Below are positions 6,696 to 11,711 of a stretch of DNA of 11,711 bases, piece after piece. Positions within the stretch are counted from its first letter, which is position 1. Each line of letters starts with the position of its first letter. The stretch comes from an uncultured Actinomycetes bacterium (GTDB lineage: Bacteria > Actinomycetota > Actinomycetes > S36-B12 > UBA5976), in NCBI GenBank assembly GCA_903951185.1, contig CAJBBC010000061.1, positions 1-11,711 on the forward strand. The letters run 5' to 3'. Under the pieces are notes generated by a model. The model saw only the letters and a program-made list of their open reading frames with translations. It was not told the DNA's origin and ran no database searches. The position numbers and the translations under genes were made by a program.

Positions 6696-7178
6696 TTACT
6701 TACTAATCCAATTTCGGCAGAGTTCCTCTTCATCCGCAAGCACCTTAGAAATCTGACTAACCACTTGAGGTTCTGCTGCAGCGCCAAAAATTGGAACATT
6801 AACTTTTACTTTGCCCGAGATTTTCACAATAGTTTTTTCAATGCCAGCTAGTTCAATTTGCCCTGAAATATCTACCGGGGCATTAGGAATAGTTAGCTTA
6901 AAGTCAGCTCTATAAAGATTGTCATTAGATTTACGCCAAATTTGAGTTTCTTGGACAACTAAATTTTGACCGACAAATTTTCGGACAAGATCAGGTAAAT
7001 CAGCTGCTACGGTGCGATTTACATTAACTGTTAAGTCAAAGCCTGAACCAGTTACCGAAAAATCACCCGATTGAGCCAAGCCAATTTTGGCGGCCAGGAA
7101 ATCGAGTCTGGTGAGCATCTCAAATACTTTGGTTGGATCTCTGGGGAGGGTGAACTCGGTATTGAGTTGAGCAGGCAT
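6696..7178 (-). CDS. DUF2505 family protein (START/SRPBCC-like fold)
   Basis: The 160-residue protein has no signal peptide or membrane segment and is probably cytoplasmic. It opens with NTEFTLPRDPTKVFEMLTRLDFLAAKIG, the usual start of DUF2505 and SRPBCC-like proteins. Alternating beta-strand patterns fill the middle. It ends with SGKVKVNVPIFGAAAE (121-136), followed by an amphipathic helix with LADEEELCRNW, which is characteristic of DUF2505. SRPBCC folds bind hydrophobic ligands in a deep cavity, but no function is established for this family and none can be read from the sequence. The start at 7178 is set by a TGA in the same frame a few codons upstream, which rules out the in-frame ATG at 7196. 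The ribosome-binding site is poor (GGGG, 12 bases before the ATG). It is the first gene of a two-gene unit with the THUMP-like methyltransferase. Confidence 0.82.
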   Translation of the reverse strand: MPAQLNTEFTLPRDPTKVFEMLTRLDFLAAKIGLAQSGDFSVTGSGFDLTVNVNRTVAADLPDLVRKFVGQNLVVQETQIWRKSNDNLYRADFKLTIPNAPVDISGQIELAGIEKTIVKISGKVKVNVPIFGAAAEPQVVSQISKVLADEEELCRNWISK

Positions 7179-7251
7179 AAATCAATCATGCCCCATGGCA
7201 GATAGTGTCCGATTTCACCCGAGTGCAACGAATACGTGGGATAAGTGGGTC

Positions 7252-7269
7252 GCCTAGTCGTTGCTAGGC
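7252..7269. repeat. Perfect 6-bp inverted repeat upstream of gdh (possible operator)
   Basis: GCCTAG and CTAGGC are exact inverted repeats separated by six bases (TCGTTG). The innermost spacer bases can add a T-G wobble pair if it folds as RNA. It lies just before the possible gdh -10 box at 7271-7279, a place where a bound regulator could block or assist RNA polymerase. It is too short and lacks the T-run of a terminator. Reading it as an operator is inference. Confidence 0.35.
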
Positions 7270-7305
7270 TTGGTATGAATTCACTTACTACGGAGTGTTT
7301 TTACT

Positions 7306-7311
7306 GGGAGG
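7306..7311 (+). promoter_or_regulatory. Ribosome-binding site for gdh
   Basis: GGGAGG lies nine bases before the GTG at 7321. It decides the start in favour of that GTG over the in-frame ATG three codons downstream (7330), which would be 18 bases away. It is the best ribosome-binding site seen in the window. Confidence 0.7.
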
Positions 7312-7320
7312 CATTCCATC

Positions 7321-10300
7321 GTGTCGGAAATGGCATCACGAGGATCGAGTCGGCTTGAAGAGGCTCGAAGTGAGCTACTAAATCGAGTTAGTGAATTAGT
7401 CCCAAGCGATTATTCATCCGTAGTTGAAAAATATTTCAATCTTGTTTCTCCAGTAGACATTGTTGGGCGAAATCCTGCTGACTTAGCGGCAATGATTACC
7501 GCACACATCGAACTTGGCACTCAGCGCGAAATAGGCTCAGCTCAAGTGCAGGCAATTGCGCCATCTCAAGAAACTACCGGCTGGAGTTCAGCGCACTCTA
7601 TTGTGCAGTTGGTTACTGATGACAAACCATTCCTAGTTGACTCAGTTACGGCCGAACTTAATCTGCAAGAGCGCGGTATTCATTTAATAATGCATCCACG
7701 CTTATTAGTGCAACGTGACAAAAAAGGACGCTTAGTAGATATTCTTTCTAGCGATTTTTCCCGAGATGCCGTCCTGCCATCTGACGTAATAGTTGAGTCG
7801 TGGATTTGTGTAGAAATTGATCGCGAGACTAACCCAACTGAGTTAACTGAGATTACTAATCGAATTAGTGCTGTACTTGAGGATGTCAGATCCGCAGTTT
7901 CGGACTGGTCCGCAATGCGTCAAGAAGTTCAAAAAGTAATTTCAACTATTGAAGACGCGCCATACTTTTCAGTCCAAGATAAACAGATTGCTGCAGATTT
8001 TCTTCGCTGGCTAGATAATGGACACTTTACTTTCTTGGGTTATTCCTACAGCAAAGTTAATAACGGAGTAGCAAAAACAAATGTTGCTGCAAATCTTGGG
8101 ATTTCAAGAAATGAAAAAGACTCAGCCGCTTCAGCTAACTATTTAACCCAGGGAACATCGGACTCACCAATTATTTTGGTTACAAAATCAAGTAATCGAT
8201 CAACAGTTCATCGTTCAACATTTATGGATTATGTCGGTGTTCGTGAAGTGGATTCCGCCGGCCAAATAATTGGTGAACATCGAATTCTTGGCCTGTTCAC
8301 TGGAACGGCTTACACCGATACAGCAACTTCCATCCCATTACTTGCGAAAAAAGTTAATGATGTAGTCACTGCAATGGATCTTGGGGTAAACACTCATAGC
8401 GGAAAAGATTTAGTTCAATTCATTGAAACTTACCCACGTGATGAACTCTTTCAAATTAGTTCAACGGAACTGGAAACTGTCGCTCGCGGAGTACTCCAAA
8501 TCCAAGAAAGACGCCAAGTCCGTCTTTTTGCTCGAACTGAGTTGTTTGGTCGTTTTGTTTCGGCGTTGGTTTACTTCCCACGGGATCGCTACACAACTGA
8601 AATTCGACTTCGGATGGAAAGTATCTTGCTTGCTGCTTATGGAGCGGAATCGATCGATCATTCAGCACGCGTATCCGAGTCCGTTCTAGCTCGCTTACAT
8701 TTTGTTGTGCGGATGCCTAAAGGAAGAAATGTTCCGAATGTAGATGTTGACCAGCTTGAAATCAAATTAGCTGAGGCAACTCGTTTCTGGGAAGATGATT
8801 TTTCTGAAGCGCTTGTTGAGCAAGTGGGCGAAGAAGAAGCAGTTCAATTACTTCGAGCGTGGACACAAGCATTCCCAGAATCATTTAAGGAAGACATTCC
8901 TGCTCCAAATGCTGTTGAGCATCTGCGCACCCTTGAAGAACTTGAAAGCGCAGAAACTGGTGTAATTAAAGTTTCGATGTACGAACCAGCACTCGATGAG
9001 GATGGCACAAGAAGGTTTACTATTTATCGCTTAGGTCAACCGATTACCTTGTCTTCAGTTCTACCAATGCTGCATGACCTTGGGATCGAAGTTATTGATG
9101 AGCGCGCATATGACTTGCGTCGTCCAGGTAAACCGGTTGCCTGGGTTTATGACTTTGGCATTAGCTTTGACGAGACTGTAGCGCCAGATCTAGAAACTTT
9201 GCCAGCGCGCTTCTGCGCAACTTTTATGGCAACTTGGAATGGCGAAGTCGACAGTGATGGCTTTAACGCCCTTGTAACCCTTGGCGGTTTAAATCCTCGC
9301 CATGTAGCGGTGATTCGCGCTTACGCGGCTTACTTAAGGCAAGCTGGCATTCCATTTAGCCAGGGATATTTACAACAAGTATTAATTGCGAATGTAAAGA
9401 TAGTTAACTTATTACTTGAGCTTTTTGCTGTCCGATTTGATCCAGATTTAGAAATTGATCGTCCGGCTAGCGAGGAGGCACTAATAACAAAAATAAATAG
9501 CGCCCTAGATGCCGTAGCCAGCTTAGATCATGATCGAATTATGCGAACTTCAGTTGCGTTAGTTCGCGCCACACTGCGCACTAACGTGTATCAAAAAGAT
9601 TCCGCAGGTAATTACCTATCGGTGATGTCTTTCAAACTTGATCCAACGAAAGTTCCAGACCTGCCGTTGCCAGTACCAAAATTTGAAGTTTGGGTTTATT
9701 CACCTCGAGTAGAAGGTATTCACTTACGCTTCGCCTCAGTTGCCCGAGGTGGCTTACGTTGGTCAGATCGCCTTGAAGATTTCCGCACAGAAGTACTTGG
9801 CCTAGTTAAAGCACAAATGGTTAAGAACACAGTTATTGTTCCGTCTGGCGCTAAAGGTGGCTTCGTTGTTAAACGCGGTCCAAACCCTGCTGATCGGGAA
9901 GCTTGGTTAGCTGAAGGTATCGCTTGTTACCAAGCATTTATTGGCGCACTACTTGATATCACGGACAATTTAGTTGACGGAAATGTCGTGCCACCAATTG
10001 ATGTGGTTAGACATGATGTTGATGACCCTTACTTAGTTGTGGCAGCAGATAAGGGAACTGCAACGTTCTCAGATATTGCCAATCAAATTTCACTTGATCG
10101 TGGCTTCTGGATGGGTGATGCTTTCGCCTCCGGTGGTTCAGTTGGTTATGACCACAAAGGTATGGGCATTACCGCACGGGGCGCGTGGGAATCGGTAAAG
10201 CGTCATTTCTTGGAATTAGGTATAGATACTCAATCGCAAGACTTCACTGTTGTTGGTGTTGGGGACATGAGCGGTGACGTATTTGGAAATGGAATGTTAC

Positions 10301-11711
10301 TTTCAAAGCACATCCGCCTGGTTGCAGCGTTTGACCACCGACACATATTTTTAGATCCGCACCCAGATGCGGCAAATTCATTTGTTGAGCGCCAGCGATT
10401 ATTTGCCCTGCCAAGATCTTCATGGGAAGACTACAACAAAAATGTAATTAGTTTTGGTGGAGGAATTTTCCCTAGAACAGCAAAAACTATCGATCTTTCA
10501 CATGAAGTCAAAGAAGTGCTTGGTATTGACCAGGGAATCGATTCGATGTCACCAAATGATTTATTGGCTTCAATCCTTAAGGCGCCAGTTGATTTACTTT
10601 GGAACGGTGGAATTGGAACTTACATTAAAGCTTCATCCGAGACACATGCTCAAGTAGGGGATAAAGCTAACGACGGTCTACGAATAAATGGCTCGCAACT
10701 TCGTTGCAAAGTTATCGGTGAGGGCGGAAATCTAGGTTGTACTCAACTCGGACGAATTGAAGCAGCCCACACCGGCGTCAAGATTAACAGTGACGCAATT
10801 GATAACTCAGCTGGCGTTGATACATCTGATCATGAAGTAAATATCAAGATTCTGCTTAACCAAGCAATGGAGTCGACAAAACTTTCTATTGAGCAACGAA
10901 ACACTTTGCTTGGCAGCATGACTGATGAAGTTGGGCATCTCGTTTTACGCGATAACTATGAGCAAAATGTCATCCTGGAGCAGTCTAGAGTTCAAGCTCC
11001 AGTGATGCTTCGCGTACATCAGCGATTAATTCAAACTCTCGAAGCAACAGGTCTACTAAATCGCGCTGTTGAGTATTTACCTACGGATGCTGCGATCGAA
11101 TTACTACATAGCCAGGGAGCGGGGCTCACTTCACCAGAACTTTCAGTTTTGATGGCCTATGTAAAAATTGATTTAACTAATGCCTTTACTGCTGAAACTG
11201 TTGTAGATGAAGACTGGTGCGTACCTGTCCTCACTAACTACTTCCCAACAGCACTTCGCCAAAAGTACTCAGATTTAATGCTGAAACATCCACTTCGTCG
11301 CGAGATTATTTCAACTGTCATGACTAACGACATGGTTAACCGCGGCGGCATCAGCTATGCCTTACGCGCGAATGAAGAGTCTGGAGCAACTCCATCCGAA
11401 GTTTTACGTGCATATGTAGTTGCTCGCGAAGTTTTCGGTTTTGGCCAGCTTTGGGATGAAATTGAGCAACTAGATCGTCAAGTTTCAACCGATTGCCAAG
11501 TTCAGCTCTATCTGGAAGCACGACGATTACTCGATCGAGCAACTAGATGGTTCCTGCAATCGCGTGGTGGCCGCTTAGACGTAACTGCTGAAATTAAGAA
11601 GTTTGCCGCTGAGGTTGCCAAACTAAGTCCAAAGACTCCAGAGCTACTTCGAGGTTCTGAAAAAGCGCGCTACAACTCACAGGTGGCAAAATACATCGCA
11701 CTTGGAACACC
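7321..11711 (+). CDS. gdh: Large NAD-specific glutamate dehydrogenase, 3' truncated by window end
   Basis: The frame runs without a stop from GTG 7321 to the window edge, giving 1463 complete codons. The family is near 1600 residues, so roughly the last 130-150 are missing. It oxidises glutamate to 2-oxoglutarate and ammonium with NAD, mainly a catabolic step feeding the TCA cycle. The N-terminal regulatory half has the typical LIMHPRLLVQ (122-131), RILGLFTGTAY (281-291), LVQFIETYPRDELFQI (404-419) and RLFART (521-526). The catalytic half has EVWVYSPRVEGIHLR (669-683), ARGGLRWSDRLEDFRTEVLG (808-827 counted in frame from 9742), KAQMVKN (830-836), GAKGGFV with Lys845, TDN (881-883), DPYLVVAADKGTATFSD (902-918), GDMSGDVFGNG (981-991) and LLWNGGIGTY (1092-1101). 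All expected blocks are intact. In mycobacteria this enzyme is inhibited by the FHA protein GarA, but no such gene is visible here. Confidence 0.96.
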   Translation, partial: MSEMASRGSSRLEEARSELLNRVSELVPSDYSSVVEKYFNLVSPVDIVGRNPADLAAMITAHIELGTQREIGSAQVQAIAPSQETTGWSSAHSIVQLVTDDKPFLVDSVTAELNLQERGIHLIMHPRLLVQRDKKGRLVDILSSDFSRDAVLPSDVIVESWICVEIDRETNPTELTEITNRISAVLEDVRSAVSDWSAMRQEVQKVISTIEDAPYFSVQDKQIAADFLRWLDNGHFTFLGYSYSKVNNGVAKTNVAANLGISRNEKDSAASANYLTQGTSDSPIILVTKSSNRSTVHRSTFMDYVGVREVDSAGQIIGEHRILGLFTGTAYTDTATSIPLLAKKVNDVVTAMDLGVNTHSGKDLVQFIETYPRDELFQISSTELETVARGVLQIQERRQVRLFARTELFGRFVSALVYFPRDRYTTEIRLRMESILLAAYGAESIDHSARVSESVLARLHFVVRMPKGRNVPNVDVDQLEIKLAEATRFWEDDFSEALVEQVGEEEAVQLLRAWTQAFPESFKEDIPAPNAVEHLRTLEELESAETGVIKVSMYEPALDEDGTRRFTIYRLGQPITLSSVLPMLHDLGIEVIDERAYDLRRPGKPVAWVYDFGISFDETVAPDLETLPARFCATFMATWNGEVDSDGFNALVTLGGLNPRHVAVIRAYAAYLRQAGIPFSQGYLQQVLIANVKIVNLLLELFAVRFDPDLEIDRPASEEALITKINSALDAVASLDHDRIMRTSVALVRATLRTNVYQKDSAGNYLSVMSFKLDPTKVPDLPLPVPKFEVWVYSPRVEGIHLRFASVARGGLRWSDRLEDFRTEVLGLVKAQMVKNTVIVPSGAKGGFVVKRGPNPADREAWLAEGIACYQAFIGALLDITDNLVDGNVVPPIDVVRHDVDDPYLVVAADKGTATFSDIANQISLDRGFWMGDAFASGGSVGYDHKGMGITARGAWESVKRHFLELGIDTQSQDFTVVGVGDMSGDVFGNGMLLSKHIRLVAAFDHRHIFLDPHPDAANSFVERQRLFALPRSSWEDYNKNVISFGGGIFPRTAKTIDLSHEVKEVLGIDQGIDSMSPNDLLASILKAPVDLLWNGGIGTYIKASSETHAQVGDKANDGLRINGSQLRCKVIGEGGNLGCTQLGRIEAAHTGVKINSDAIDNSAGVDTSDHEVNIKILLNQAMESTKLSIEQRNTLLGSMTDEVGHLVLRDNYEQNVILEQSRVQAPVMLRVHQRLIQTLEATGLLNRAVEYLPTDAAIELLHSQGAGLTSPELSVLMAYVKIDLTNAFTAETVVDEDWCVPVLTNYFPTALRQKYSDLMLKHPLRREIISTVMTNDMVNRGGISYALRANEESGATPSEVLRAYVVAREVFGFGQLWDEIEQLDRQVSTDCQVQLYLEARRLLDRATRWFLQSRGGRLDVTAEIKKFAAEVAKLSPKTPELLRGSEKARYNSQVAKYIALGT

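Larger units (their letters stand above)
7179..7320. promoter_or_regulatory. Divergent intergenic promoter region between the DUF2505 gene and gdh
   Basis: This 142-base gap is the only sizeable non-coding stretch, and both flanking genes point away from it, so it must hold promoters for both. On the + strand TGGTATGAA (7271-7279) looks like an extended -10 box for gdh, without a convincing -35. On the - strand a weak pair, TTGCAC (7228-7223) and CTATCT (7205-7200) with 17 bases between, could serve the DUF2505 gene with a very short leader. Both promoter calls are by eye and weak. The region also has an inverted repeat (7252-7269) and two GTGGG words starting 10 bases apart (7236 and 7246). 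I see no terminator, riboswitch or small RNA. Confidence 0.45.

Noticed and set aside
7194..7196. In-frame ATG upstream of the DUF2505 gene
   Set aside because: The same frame meets a TGA four codons later, before the chosen start.
7330..7332. ATG as an alternative gdh start
   Set aside because: The GGGAGG site is 9 bases from GTG 7321 but 18 from this ATG, so the GTG is favoured.
8423..8689. + strand 88-codon open frame and two - strand frames inside gdh
   Set aside because: The gdh frame is continuous through this stretch with conserved family motifs on both sides, so these are chance frames.
1..11711. Search by eye for tRNA or rRNA genes, CRISPR arrays, insertion sequences, phage genes or a defence system
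   Set aside because: Coding density leaves almost no room, the two gaps hold no such structure, and every gene except the DUF2505 protein and the THUMP-like methyltransferase has a familiar role.

Overview
The window reads as ordinary chromosomal DNA from an AT-leaning actinobacterium. The evidence is the gene content: a very large NAD-dependent glutamate dehydrogenase, a DUF2505 protein and a THUMP-like SAM methyltransferase, both typical of Actinobacteria, and an acpS-alr-tsaE-tsaB-rimI-tsaD block in the actinobacterial order. Gene spacing is very tight (overlaps or gaps of a few bases) and the base composition is low in GC for this phylum. Both suggest a streamlined aquatic lineage such as the acI/Nanopelagicales group. 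That placement is inference from style and was not tested by a search.

Bases 1-5505 form one + strand run: the end of a small cation-diffusion-facilitator-like transporter, acpS (phosphopantetheinyl transfer to acyl carrier protein), alr (D-alanine for peptidoglycan), tsaE, tsaB, rimI and tsaD (t6A tRNA modification, plus an N-acetyltransferase), and mmuM (homocysteine S-methyltransferase). From acpS onward every junction is 8 bases or less, and three are overlaps, so the run looks like one translationally coupled operon. It combines wall, lipid, translation and methionine functions.

Bases 5497-7178 lie on the - strand: a two-gene unit of a DUF2505 protein followed by a THUMP-like class I methyltransferase. 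The methyltransferase collides tail to tail with mmuM, with a 9-base overlap and no visible terminator between them.

Bases 7179-7320 are the only real intergenic region. It is a divergent promoter region with a perfect 6-bp inverted repeat and a pair of GTGGG words 10 bases apart. It leads into gdh, which starts at GTG 7321 and stays open to the window edge (1463 complete codons, 3' end missing). Gdh is expected to convert glutamate to 2-oxoglutarate and ammonium, linking amino-acid catabolism to the TCA cycle.

I see no mobile element, CRISPR array, tRNA, rRNA or phage gene, and no clear undescribed system. The points most worth a second look are the altered metal site of the transporter, the uncharacterised DUF2505/methyltransferase pair, the convergent overlap, and the gdh upstream palindrome.
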